A stretch of DNA of 13,335 bases from DASQFU01 sp035632955 (GTDB taxonomy: Bacteria > Eisenbacteria > RBG-16-71-46), in assembly GCA_035632955.1 (NCBI GenBank), contig DASQFU010000134.1, positions 1 to 13,335 on the forward strand, in the 5' to 3' direction. Below are positions 1-6,499 of this stretch, piece by piece. The notes beneath the pieces were generated by a model. It searched no databases, was not told where the DNA came from, and worked only from the letters and a program-made list of their open reading frames with translations. The stretch's first letter is position 1. Each line of letters starts with the position of its first letter. Both the position numbers and the translations under genes were made by a program.

Positions 1-790
1 GATAGAGCTTCAACCCCAGGATGGCGCCTTCGATTTCGCCGCTCCGCTCCTTGAGTCCTGCGATTTCGCGATAAGGCTCCGCCCACCACGGCGCCAGCCA
101 TGATGCCGAGCCGAGCTCTTCGAGAGCGCGCACGATGCTGATTCGCGCGAGCGGGTTGTTCATCGCTGCCCGAACCCGATCCAGGCGCTCGCGCGCCTCA
201 TCGGGGATCAATGGAGGAGGGCTGCGTCGTTGGGCCGCGCGGATGACACGTTCTCGTACGACACGGTCCTGGTGGCTTGGAATGCGAGAACCAGAACGCC
301 TGAACGAGGCCAGCTCCTCTTCGAACGTGCCCGGACGTGTTTGCTCCGCGCGGGGGGAATCGCGTGGCACGGGAGGCGGGATCTGGCCGTCGTGAGTCTC
401 CGGGTCCAATGAGAACCGCACGGGCACGGCCACCCAGACGGCGACCGGCGCTCCATCCTTCCGTGCTGGTTTGAACGTCCATTGCATCACCGCGGCGACC
501 GCGGCCACATCCAGCATCGGTATGGACTTCACGACGCGAGTGTCCTTTACATGGCCATCCGCACCGATGAGTGCTTGGACCTGAACGGTTCCGTCCACTC
601 CTGCCTCGCGGGCGAGCTGCGGATAGTTGGGCGGGACTTTCCTCACGGCCTCGGGCAACTCGTCGACGTAAACGTACTCTCCGAACTCCGGAAGCCGCTC
701 CTGTGCGCGCGTGGGGGCCGCGAGGATCAAGGTCGACAACATGACCGCCCATACCCGGAACGCGCGGATCGCAGGAGCCGGCAGATTCAC
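1..790 (-). CDS. Secreted TonB C-terminal-domain protein (3' end cut off by window edge)
   Basis: Reading the minus strand from a GTG at 788-790 gives 263 codons without a stop, running off the left edge. Residues 1-29 form a signal peptide (Arg at 9 and 12, hydrophobic core about 13-25, T-R-A then Gln30). Residues about 42-128 are a TonB C-terminal domain: PPNYPQLAREAGVDGTV (53-69), then DGHVKDTRVVKS (78-89), then QWTFKPARKDGAPV (103-116) and PVRFSL. A Pro/Arg-rich linker follows, then a helical stretch (about 191-263) resembling a degenerate TPR. The family normally links inner-membrane energy to outer-membrane transport. This version has a cleavable signal rather than a long Pro-rich spacer, so it is probably periplasmic. 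GTG is chosen because it gives a full signal peptide and has an AGG about 8 nt upstream; a TAG lies further upstream in frame. It lies 71 nt downstream of arsM on the same strand and may be read through from it. No TonB-dependent receptor or ExbBD is in view. Confidence 0.82.
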   Translation of the reverse strand, partial: MNLPAPAIRAFRVWAVMLSTLILAAPTRAQERLPEFGEYVYVDELPEAVRKVPPNYPQLAREAGVDGTVQVQALIGADGHVKDTRVVKSIPMLDVAAVAAVMQWTFKPARKDGAPVAVWVAVPVRFSLDPETHDGQIPPPVPRDSPRAEQTRPGTFEEELASFRRSGSRIPSHQDRVVRERVIRAAQRRSPPPLIPDEARERLDRVRAAMNNPLARISIVRALEELGSASWLAPWWAEPYREIAGLKERSGEIEGAILGLKLY

Positions 791-861
791 AGGAAGCCTC
801 GATTCAGATGTCCTGGGACTGATCCCACATCGCCCGTCCGGTGACGTTCGCACGCGCGAGC

Positions 862-1710
862 CTACTTCTTCTTCAGCGCGCGTACCTTGACCGAGACGAC
901 CGCGGAGAACGCCTCGCGCTCGGGGCTGCCCTCCGGCATCGCGCTCGCGCCGACCGCGTAGCGACGCTCGTCGACGACCTCGACCGCCTCGAACCCCGCC
1001 GCGCGCACGAACCCCAGATACTCGTCCTGGAGAGCGGCGCCGGCCACGCAGCCGACGTAGAGCTCGACGTTTCGCTGCAGCTCGGGCGACAGCGGCCGCA
1101 ACAACACCAGGTCGCTGACGAGCAGGCGTCCGCCCGGCTTCAGTGCGCGGTAGGCCTCGCGAAACACCTGCGCCTTGTCCGCCGAGAGATTGATCACGCA
1201 GTTGGAGATCACCGCATCGATGCTGCCGTCGGCGACCGGAAGATGCTCGATCTCTCCGAGCCGGAACTCGACGTTCGCGTAGCCATGTTGGGTCGCGTTG
1301 CGCCGTGCGCGCTCCACCATCGACGCGGTCATGTCGACGCCGATCGCACGCCCGCCAGGGCCGACTTCACGCGCCGCGAGAAAGCAGTCGATGCCGGCGC
1401 CCGAGCCGAGGTCGAGCACGGTTTCGCCCGGTTGGAGCGAGGCGTACGCGAGCGGGTTGCCGCAGCCGAGGCCCAGATCGGCGCCTTCGGGCGCGGAGGC
1501 GATCTGCTCCGTCGTGTAGCCGATCTCGGTCATCACGCCGCTCGGCGAGCCGCAGCCGCATGCGCACCCGCCTTCGCCGCAGCATCCGGAAGCTCTCTCT
1601 TCGGCGATCGCTCCGTACTTCTCGCGGACCGCGGCCCTGAGTTCCTCGGGGCTCGGCGACGCAGGCAAGGTGGCCTCCGGCCGCGGGGAGGACGAATGAA
1701 AGTCGTTCAT
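862..1710 (-). CDS. arsM: Arsenite S-adenosylmethionine methyltransferase ArsM
   Basis: The 282-residue cytosolic enzyme methylates As(III) from S-adenosylmethionine, giving methylated and eventually volatile arsenicals. The SAM-binding Rossmann motif is VLDLGSGAGIDC (98-109), with the acidic ribose-binding residue in GVD (Asp126) and motif VISNCVINL (167-175). The cysteines expected to bind arsenic are present: Cys83 (LGCGNP), Cys171 (SNCV) and Cys221 (YVGCVAG). An N-terminal Cys cluster (Cys43, 44, 49, 51, 53; CCGEGGCACGC) is also seen in bacterial ArsM proteins. Length is normal for the family. The frame stays open to 1902, but the start at 1710 is preferred: it has an AAAGGAG Shine-Dalgarno 8 nt upstream (1719-1725 on the plus strand), and its ATG overlaps the arsR stop in an ATGA, implying translational coupling. 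It is transcribed with arsR and so is expected to be arsenic-inducible. I am confident of family and function; substrate range is unknown. Confidence 0.95.
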   Translation of the reverse strand: MNDFHSSSPRPEATLPASPSPEELRAAVREKYGAIAEERASGCCGEGGCACGCGSPSGVMTEIGYTTEQIASAPEGADLGLGCGNPLAYASLQPGETVLDLGSGAGIDCFLAAREVGPGGRAIGVDMTASMVERARRNATQHGYANVEFRLGEIEHLPVADGSIDAVISNCVINLSADKAQVFREAYRALKPGGRLLVSDLVLLRPLSPELQRNVELYVGCVAGAALQDEYLGFVRAAGFEAVEVVDERRYAVGASAMPEGSPEREAFSAVVSVKVRALKKK

Positions 1711-2063
1711 GCCAATGGCTCCTTTCCGGTGCGGAGCTCTCGGATCAAATCCTCGAGCCGCTCGATGGTTTCGGGGTTGATGCAATAGCAGACGCGCGGA
1801 GGATCGATCTCGCCACGAATCACGCCCGCGTCCTTGAGAACTTGCAGGTGCTGCGAGACGGTCGCCTGCGCGAGCGGCAGGCGGCTGACGAGGTCGCCGC
1901 ACACGCAGTCACCGGCCCGGATCAGGATCCGGACAATCGCGGCCCGAGCAGGATGGCCGAGGGCTTTGGCGAGGCGGGCCAGCTCCCGGTCGGGGCGGGC
2001 CACGCCGCTGACCGGCCGGCCAGCCGACGTCCCACGGGACGAAGCGGAACGGGTTGGGCTCAT
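1707..2063 (-). CDS. arsR: ArsR-family arsenic-responsive transcriptional repressor
   Basis: The 118-residue winged-helix repressor is the first gene of the arsRM operon. Residues about 27-95 match the ArsR/SmtB fold: LAKALGHPARAAIVRIL (31-47), metal box GDCVCGDL (51-58), recognition helix QATVSQHLQVLKDAGVI (66-82) and wing PRVCYCINPE (89-98). Likely As(III) ligands are the Cys53-x-Cys55 pair and a second Cys92-x-Cys94 pair. The classical ELCVCDLC box of E. coli ArsR has a third Cys that is absent here. The family releases DNA on binding As(III), so it should autoregulate through the dyad at 2102-2125. The ATG at 2063 has GGAG 5 nt upstream, and an in-frame TGA just upstream (2079-2081) rules out a longer version. 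The first 22 residues are Ser/Arg/Ala/Gly-rich and look more like out-of-frame translation than protein, so the N-terminus is doubtful. Confidence 0.92.
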   Translation of the reverse strand: MSPTRSASSRGTSAGRPVSGVARPDRELARLAKALGHPARAAIVRILIRAGDCVCGDLVSRLPLAQATVSQHLQVLKDAGVIRGEIDPPRVCYCINPETIERLEDLIRELRTGKEPLA

Positions 2064-2095
2064 GATCGCTCCAGGGATTCATGGGGAAGTCTCCT

Positions 2096-2125
2096 TTCAT
2101 CGTTCATCGGCAATATACGATGAAC
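2096..2125 (-). promoter_or_regulatory. arsR operator/promoter: perfect 8-bp dyad around a TATATT box
   Basis: GTTCATCG (2102-2109) and CGATGAAC (2118-2125) are perfect inverted repeats separated by 8 nt. On the minus strand the spacer contains TATATT (2117-2112), a good -10 element about 50 nt before the arsR ATG. A third copy of the half-site, TTCATCG (2096-2102), abuts the dyad. The Shine-Dalgarno-like AAAGGAG follows at 2097-2091. A repressor on this dyad would cover the -10 box, as expected for ArsR autoregulation. No good -35 is visible. ArsR binding is inferred from position and symmetry. Confidence 0.75.
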
Positions 2126-2240
2126 CCCAAGGTGGATCGGTGCGGATGTTTTTTCGGGACCGCGGGCCCAGGCATCGCTGTGAATCCGCAAAGCGTTTCG
2201 GGCGAACGCGTTTCGCATGCGCCGTGTGCGCCTCCGAGCG

Positions 2241-2270
2241 TTGACGATGCGCGCGGGCGGCTCCTATACT
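2241..2270 (+). promoter_or_regulatory. Sigma-70-type promoter for the enoyl-CoA hydratase gene
   Basis: TTGACG (2241-2246) and TATACT (2265-2270) are separated by 18 nt, close to the housekeeping sigma consensus. Transcription would start near 2277, giving a leader of about 93 nt before the ATG at 2370. The 306-bp gap 2064-2369 therefore holds two divergent promoters: this one and the arsR promoter. I see no other gene in it. Confidence 0.6.
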
Positions 2271-2369
2271 GGCCGCCGCATTCACTTCGTATGCACTGCG
2301 TCGGCGGCCGGCGCGACGCGCGCCCGGCCGGCCCGAGCGCCGCATCCTTTCCGAACGGAGACCGCCACC

Positions 2370-3176
2370 ATGGAAGCCACCAAGACCAAGCTCGTCGACT
2401 ACCGCGTGAAGAACGGCGTAGCGTGGCTCGAGCTGACCGATCCACCCGCCAACACCTACACGCACGAGATGATGCGCGATCTCGACGACGCGATCCTGCA
2501 GGCGCGCTTCGACGAGGCCGTGCACGTGCTGGTGCTGCGCGGCGCGGGCGAGAAGTTCTTTTGCGCCGGCGCCAACATCAACATGCTCAAGACCGTCAAT
2601 CCGACCTACAAGTACTACTTCTGCCTGCATGCGAACGAGACGCTGAACCGTTTGGAGCACACGCCCAAGCTCGTGATCGCAGCGCTCAATGGTCACACGG
2701 TCGGCGGCGGGCTCGAGATCGCGATGGCCGCGGATCTCCGGATCGCGCGCAAGGGCGCCGGCAAGATCGGGCTCCCGGAGGTCACGCTCGGCGTTCTGCC
2801 CGGAACCGGCGGCACGCAGCGTCTCGCGCGCCTCGTCAACAAGTCGACCGCGATCGAGCTGATGGTGACCGGAGAGACGTTCGATTTCGAGCGCGCCCAG
2901 CAGCTCGGCATCCTGAACGCGATCTGGGAGACGCCGAGCAACGACGACTTCCTCGAGAAGATCCAGAAGTACGCCGAGCAGTTCTGCCCGCCGAACAAGG
3001 CCGCCAAGGCCGTCGGCCGCATCAAGCGCTCCGTGCAGAGCGGAGTCGAGGTGACCTTCGAGGCGGCGCTCGCGATCGAGCGCGAGCTGCAGCAGCAGCT
3101 CTTCCAGAGCGAGGACGCGAAGGAAGGACTGGGCGCCTACGTCGAGAAGCGCAAGCCAAACTTCTCCGGCAAGTAG
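2370..3176 (+). CDS. Enoyl-CoA hydratase/isomerase (crotonase) family protein
   Basis: The 268-residue protein has the normal length for a single-domain crotonase. The family handles acyl-CoA thioesters, typically hydrating trans-2-enoyl-CoA in beta-oxidation or acid and aromatic breakdown. The first oxyanion-hole segment is FFCAGANINMLK (63-74), the second GHTVGGGLEIAMAADL (108-123). The two acidic residues of true hydratases are present as Glu116 (GGGLE) and Glu137 (LPEVTLGVLPGTGGTQR), so hydratase activity is plausible. The ATG at 2370 has GGAG 9 nt upstream and is where homology begins; the open frame upstream to 2217 lacks family features. It has its own promoter (2241-2270) and is divergent from arsRM. 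The exact substrate cannot be told from sequence; no other beta-oxidation gene is nearby. Confidence 0.93.
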   Translation: MEATKTKLVDYRVKNGVAWLELTDPPANTYTHEMMRDLDDAILQARFDEAVHVLVLRGAGEKFFCAGANINMLKTVNPTYKYYFCLHANETLNRLEHTPKLVIAALNGHTVGGGLEIAMAADLRIARKGAGKIGLPEVTLGVLPGTGGTQRLARLVNKSTAIELMVTGETFDFERAQQLGILNAIWETPSNDDFLEKIQKYAEQFCPPNKAAKAVGRIKRSVQSGVEVTFEAALAIERELQQQLFQSEDAKEGLGAYVEKRKPNFSGK

Positions 3177-3191
3177 CACGTTTCGTCGTGC
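3176..3191 (+). terminator. Small hairpin just after the hydratase stop, possible weak terminator
   Basis: GCACG (3176-3180) pairs with CGTGC (3187-3191) around the loop TTTCGT, starting at the last base of the stop codon. Only a short T-rich patch (CTTTC) follows, so intrinsic termination would be weak. Confidence 0.3.
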
Positions 3192-3250
3192 CGCTTTCGA
3201 TCTGGCCGCGACGGGCGGCGGAGATCTACGAGAGCCGGCCTCGCGTGCGC

Positions 3251-3256
3251 TATAGT
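3251..3256 (+). promoter_or_regulatory. TATAGT -10 box 6 nt before the TPR gene start
   Basis: TATAGT ends 6 nt before the ATG at 3263, so transcription would begin at or next to the start codon. There is no Shine-Dalgarno, consistent with a leaderless mRNA. No recognisable -35 lies at the expected distance, so this rests on the -10 and its position alone. Confidence 0.4.
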
Positions 3257-3262
3257 TGCCGC

Positions 3263-4519
3263 ATGCGGTTTCGGCCGGCGCGCTTCGCGCCGCTTCTCAT
3301 CCTGGTGCCGCTGGCGCTGGGTGCCGCTGCGCCGCGCGATTCCCAGACCACCGCCCCGAAGGTCCCAACGCTGTTCGTTCCGGCGCGGCCCGACACCGGA
3401 CCTCCGGAATCGGAGCCGGCGCCATTGTTGATCCCCGGCCGTGGCAGTCCGGGCGACACCGCCCTGCGCACTCGCGAGGCGCTGGCTCTCGAGCAGTACC
3501 GGCTTGGCCGGACGCTCGAGGAGAGGGGTCGTCGCGCCCCCGCGCTCGCAGCCTATGGTAACGCGGTCCGCTACGATCCCGTGATTTCAGACGCCAACTA
3601 CCGGATGGGCAAGATTCTGATCGAAGCGGGCGCGCACGCCGACGCCGCGCGCGCCTTCGCGGCCGAGGTCACGCATCATCCCGAGCGCACCGACGCCGCG
3701 CGCGAGCTGGGTCTCGCACTCGCGCGCACCGGAGATTCCACTGGCGCGATCGCCCAGCTCCAGCGTCTCACGCGCCGCGATCCGCGCGACGGGGCGAGCT
3801 GGCATGCGCTGGGATTCGCCTACGTCGCAGCGCGGCGCCCGCAGGATGCGGTGCGGGCCCTGCGCCGCGCGATCCAACTTCCGCCGCCGAACGCCGAGGA
3901 GCATCGCGATCTCGGCGTCGCTCTGGCGGCGCTCGGAAGGGAGCGCGAGGCGCGTGACGAGTACCGGCGCGCGTTGAAGCTCGCTCCCGGTGACCCTTCC
4001 GCGTGGATCAATCTCGGCAATCTGGAGCACAAGGCTGGTCGCCTCGACAGCGCGTGGACCGCCTATCGACGTGCGGAGCAGCGCGACTCGAGCCTGACGC
4101 CCGCGTTCCAGGGGCAGGTGCAGATCCTGCGCGCGCGGGGGGACCTCGAGGGCGCGGTCACGACCTATCGTCGCTGGCTCATGCGCGTCCCCGACGCGCA
4201 CGGGGCGCGCCTCGAGGCCGTCGAGCTGCTGAAGTCGCTGGGCCGGCACGACCAAGCGCTCGCGGTCGCGCAGGAAGGCGTGCACTGGCGGCCGGGAGCG
4301 GGCGAGCCCCACGTGATTCTCGGCATGACGCTGGCCGGGCAGGATCGGGCACGCGAGGCCCTCGCCGAGCTGCGGCTCGCCGAACGCCGGTTCGCGGGTA
4401 ATCCGGTCGAGCAGGCGCGGGTCGACCGGCTGATCGCTTTGCTCCGGAGATCGGTTCCGGATTCACTCCGTTCGCACTTCACCGCCGACAGCGTCGCGCA
4501 CGCCGGCAAGGCGCCATGA
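3263..4519 (+). CDS. Secreted tetratricopeptide-repeat (TPR) protein
   Basis: A 418-residue protein begins with a signal peptide (MRFRPARFAP, then a Leu/Val/Ala core to about residue 23, ending Ala-Ala-Ala). A Pro-rich spacer follows (about 24-65). From about 72 to 385 there are roughly nine TPR units with the usual W/Y-LG-Y-A-P pattern, for example LGRTLEERGRRAPALAAYGNA (81-101), LGFAYVAARRPQDAVRAL and LGNLEHKAGRLDSAWTAYRRA. TPRs are helical scaffolds for protein-protein contacts. No catalytic domain is visible, so the role is probably assembly or scaffolding in the periplasm or on the cell surface. The ATG at 3263 is chosen because it starts the signal peptide; the same frame is open back to 2081, but that stretch overlaps the hydratase gene and is not coding. 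It may be leaderless (TATAGT 6 nt upstream). Function unknown. Confidence 0.85.
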   Translation: MRFRPARFAPLLILVPLALGAAAPRDSQTTAPKVPTLFVPARPDTGPPESEPAPLLIPGRGSPGDTALRTREALALEQYRLGRTLEERGRRAPALAAYGNAVRYDPVISDANYRMGKILIEAGAHADAARAFAAEVTHHPERTDAARELGLALARTGDSTGAIAQLQRLTRRDPRDGASWHALGFAYVAARRPQDAVRALRRAIQLPPPNAEEHRDLGVALAALGREREARDEYRRALKLAPGDPSAWINLGNLEHKAGRLDSAWTAYRRAEQRDSSLTPAFQGQVQILRARGDLEGAVTTYRRWLMRVPDAHGARLEAVELLKSLGRHDQALAVAQEGVHWRPGAGEPHVILGMTLAGQDRAREALAELRLAERRFAGNPVEQARVDRLIALLRRSVPDSLRSHFTADSVAHAGKAP

Positions 4520-4546
4520 CGGGACTGCCCCGCGCGCCCCGCTGCA

Positions 4547-4576
4547 TTGCGCCCTTCACAGCGCTTCGGCTAGATT
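4547..4576 (+). promoter_or_regulatory. Probable promoter for the ispH operon
   Basis: TTGCGC (4547-4552) and TAGATT (4571-4576) are separated by 18 nt in the 100-nt gap after the TPR gene. Only the TTG of the -35 matches consensus. The leader to the GTG at 4620 would be about 37 nt. No other candidate was seen in the gap. Confidence 0.4.
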
Positions 4577-4619
4577 CCATCGGCCGCATCCATCGCGCCC
4601 ACCTCGAGGCCCCGTCCCC

Positions 4620-5657
4620 GTGAGCGAAGCCCAGCACACCCTCTATCTGGCCGCGCCGCGCGGGTTCTGCGCGGGCGTGGACCGCGCCATCGACATCGTC
4701 GACATGGCGCTCCAGGTGTTTGGGGCTCCGGTCTACGTGCGCCACGAGATCGTCCACAACCGTCACGTGGTCGAGAATCTGCGCGCCAAAGGCGCGTTCT
4801 TCGTCGACCGGCTGGACGCGGTGCCGTCCGGCGCGGTGGTCATCTTCTCGGCCCACGGCGTTTCGCCGGCGGTGCGGCAGGAAGCCAACGCGCGAGGATT
4901 GCGCGCCCTCGATGCGACTTGCCCGCTGGTCACGAAGGTGCACCTCGAAGCGCTGCGCTACGCGAAGGAGGGCTACACCATCGTGCTGATCGGCCACCAG
5001 GGTCACGTGGAGGTGGAAGGCACGATGGGTGAGGCGCCAGACTCGATCGTGCTCGTCGGGACCGTCGCGGAGGTCGAGGCGCTGGCGCTGCCGGATCCGA
5101 CCCGCGTTGCGTACATCACGCAGACCACGCTGTCGGTCGACGACGTGAAGGCCATGGTCGACGCGTTGCGAAACAAGTACCCGCTGGTGCGGGAGCCTCC
5201 CAAGGCGGACATCTGCTACGCGACCCAGAACCGGCAGGATGCGGTCAAGGAGCTCGCGCGCCGCTGCCGCGTCATCATGGTCGTCGGCGCCCCGACCAGC
5301 AGCAACGCCAACCGGCTGGTCGAAGTCGCCCAGGCGTGCGGCGCCCGCGCGTTCCTGATCGAAGGCCCGGACGACATTCACGCCGAATGGCTCGACGGTG
5401 ATGCCGGCATCACCGCCGGCGCATCGACGCCGGAAGGCGTCGTGCAGGCGTGCGTCGAGCGCGTGTGCGCGCTCGGGTGTTACCGGCTCGAGGAGTTCCG
5501 CCTGGTCGAAGAACGAGTCATGTTCCCGCTCCCCGGCGATCTGCTGGTGCTCGCAGAAGAAAAGGGCGTGGCCTACGCGGCCGGCAACGAGCGCGTGGCC
5601 GCACGCGCACGCCAGCAGGTGACCGACGAAGGACAGATGCGGATCCGCCACCATTAG
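4620..5657 (+). CDS. ispH: 4-hydroxy-3-methylbut-2-enyl diphosphate reductase (IspH/LytB)
   Basis: The 345-residue enzyme catalyses the last MEP-pathway step, reductive dehydration of HMBPP to IPP and DMAPP, with a [4Fe-4S] cluster in the cytosol. All key residues line up with E. coli IspH at about +5: cluster ligands Cys17 (RGFCAGVDRAI), Cys101 (DATCPLVTKVH) and Cys198 (DICYATQNRQ); substrate-binding His46 (VRHEIVHNRHVV), His79 (FSAHGVS) and His129; catalytic Glu131 (HVEVEGTMG); and Ser226-Ser227-Asn228 (SSNANRL). It is about 30 residues longer than the E. coli protein, mostly a C-terminal tail ending in His-His. The start is GTG with no clear Shine-Dalgarno, but residues from Leu8 onward align immediately. 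It heads a three-gene run; the next gene starts 14 nt after its stop. Identity is very secure. Confidence 0.97.
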   Translation: MSEAQHTLYLAAPRGFCAGVDRAIDIVDMALQVFGAPVYVRHEIVHNRHVVENLRAKGAFFVDRLDAVPSGAVVIFSAHGVSPAVRQEANARGLRALDATCPLVTKVHLEALRYAKEGYTIVLIGHQGHVEVEGTMGEAPDSIVLVGTVAEVEALALPDPTRVAYITQTTLSVDDVKAMVDALRNKYPLVREPPKADICYATQNRQDAVKELARRCRVIMVVGAPTSSNANRLVEVAQACGARAFLIEGPDDIHAEWLDGDAGITAGASTPEGVVQACVERVCALGCYRLEEFRLVEERVMFPLPGDLLVLAEEKGVAYAAGNERVAARARQQVTDEGQMRIRHH

Positions 5658-5671
5658 GCGGTGACGGAAAC

Positions 5672-6490
5672 ATGCTCCTGCCTCGCATCCTCCTGGCGCC
5701 GCATCTTCCCACGCTTCTCGTCGACGAACATCGCGGGCACCGCACGGAGATGCTGGCGGCGCTCGCCCTCCAGGCCGAGTGGCTCGCGGCGCAGCGTCCC
5801 GACGTGGTCGTGGCGCTCAGCGCGCGCTGGGACTCCGAAGGGCCATTCCGCGTCGACGCGAGCAAAAGCCATCGCACGCTGACCGATTATTCGGGCTTCG
5901 GGGTCGAGGTGCGTTACGACTGCACCGGACACCCCGGGACTGCTCGGGCGTTGGTCGACGCGGGCGTGAAGGCAGGGGTTCACGTCGCCGCGACGAGACG
6001 CGGCGTTGATTCCGGCGTCAGCGTGCCGCTGCACTTCCTCCTTCCCGGCCACTCGGCGTCGGTCGTGCCGCTCTCGGTCGCGCGGCGGCCGCTCGCGGAG
6101 TGCCGCGCCTGGGGCGCGGTCGTCCGCCGGGTGCTCGACGCCCGGCCCGAGCGCGTCGCGTTCATCGCCGGTGGCGTGCTTTCACACGATCGGCATTCGT
6201 GGCAGTTGCGGCGCGACGTGCCGGAAGCGCGCGAGTTCGACGAACGGGCGCTGCGCGCGATTCAGGCCGGTTCCTGGGCGCAGCTCATGCCCCGCGACGA
6301 GCGACTGCTGGAGCGCGCACAGCCGGAAGCCGGCCTCCGCCATCTGGAAGTGCTGCGCGGCGTGTTGGGAAGCGACGTGCCGGGAACGGTTCGCTGCTAC
6401 GAATCGGGACCCGGAGTCGGATCCGCGCTGATCGAGTTCGAGCTGCCGGTGCCCGAGAGCGCGTCGGTCCCCGGCGACGATCCGAGCTAG
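5672..6490 (+). CDS. LigB-type (class III extradiol dioxygenase) family protein with altered metal site
   Basis: The 272-residue protein resembles the LigB/AMMECR1-associated class III extradiol dioxygenase fold. Family landmarks in order are APHLP (9-13), ALSARWDSEGP (48-58), DYSGFGVEVRY (72-82), DSGVSVPLHFLLPG (113-126), GGVLSHDRHS (167-176), EAGLRHLEVLRG (219-230) and YESGPGVGSALIEF (243-256). Active members bind Fe(II) and cleave catechols. Two of the usual metal-site histidines are visible (His11 and His172). The His expected in the S-x-H motif after the third strand is Arg52 (codon CGC, 5825-5827). It may therefore be inactive on catechols or have another role. The start is ATG with only a weak upstream GGCGG. 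It sits 14 nt after ispH and 9 nt before the peptidase gene, so probably co-transcribed. The fold call is good; the function is open. Confidence 0.75.
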   Translation: MLLPRILLAPHLPTLLVDEHRGHRTEMLAALALQAEWLAAQRPDVVVALSARWDSEGPFRVDASKSHRTLTDYSGFGVEVRYDCTGHPGTARALVDAGVKAGVHVAATRRGVDSGVSVPLHFLLPGHSASVVPLSVARRPLAECRAWGAVVRRVLDARPERVAFIAGGVLSHDRHSWQLRRDVPEAREFDERALRAIQAGSWAQLMPRDERLLERAQPEAGLRHLEVLRGVLGSDVPGTVRCYESGPGVGSALIEFELPVPESASVPGDDPS

Positions 6491-6499
6491 GCTTCGCTG

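Noticed and set aside
198..752. Minus-strand 184-codon frame in the first 800 bases
   Set aside because: It lies in a different frame from the TonB-domain protein and is Arg/Gly/Pro-rich; the TonB motifs are in the frame starting at 790.
814..825. GGGA-CTGA-TCCC mini-hairpin between arsM and the TonB-domain gene
   Set aside because: A 4-bp stem with no T run is too weak to call a terminator.
841..1788. Plus-strand open frame antisense to arsM (315 codons)
   Set aside because: It is the complement of arsM, whose Cys and SAM motifs are clear.
2193..2215. GCGTTTCG twice with 15-nt spacing upstream of the hydratase promoter, the same octamer as in the sodA leader dyad
   Set aside because: The octamer also occurs inside coding sequence (about 11640), so in this GC-rich DNA it is probably chance; a genome-wide count would decide.
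2097..3179. Long open frame antisense to the enoyl-CoA hydratase gene (360 codons)
   Set aside because: It mirrors a gene with clear family motifs on the plus strand; the antisense protein has no recognisable domain and arises from strong GC bias.
4479..5654. Long antisense frame over ispH (391 codons)
   Set aside because: ispH is certain from its cluster and active-site residues; the antisense product is Asp/Arg/Val/His-rich noise.
5645..5661. CCGCC/GGCGG hairpin across the ispH stop codon
   Set aside because: A 5-bp stem in GC-rich DNA with no T run, inside a tight operon where termination is unlikely.
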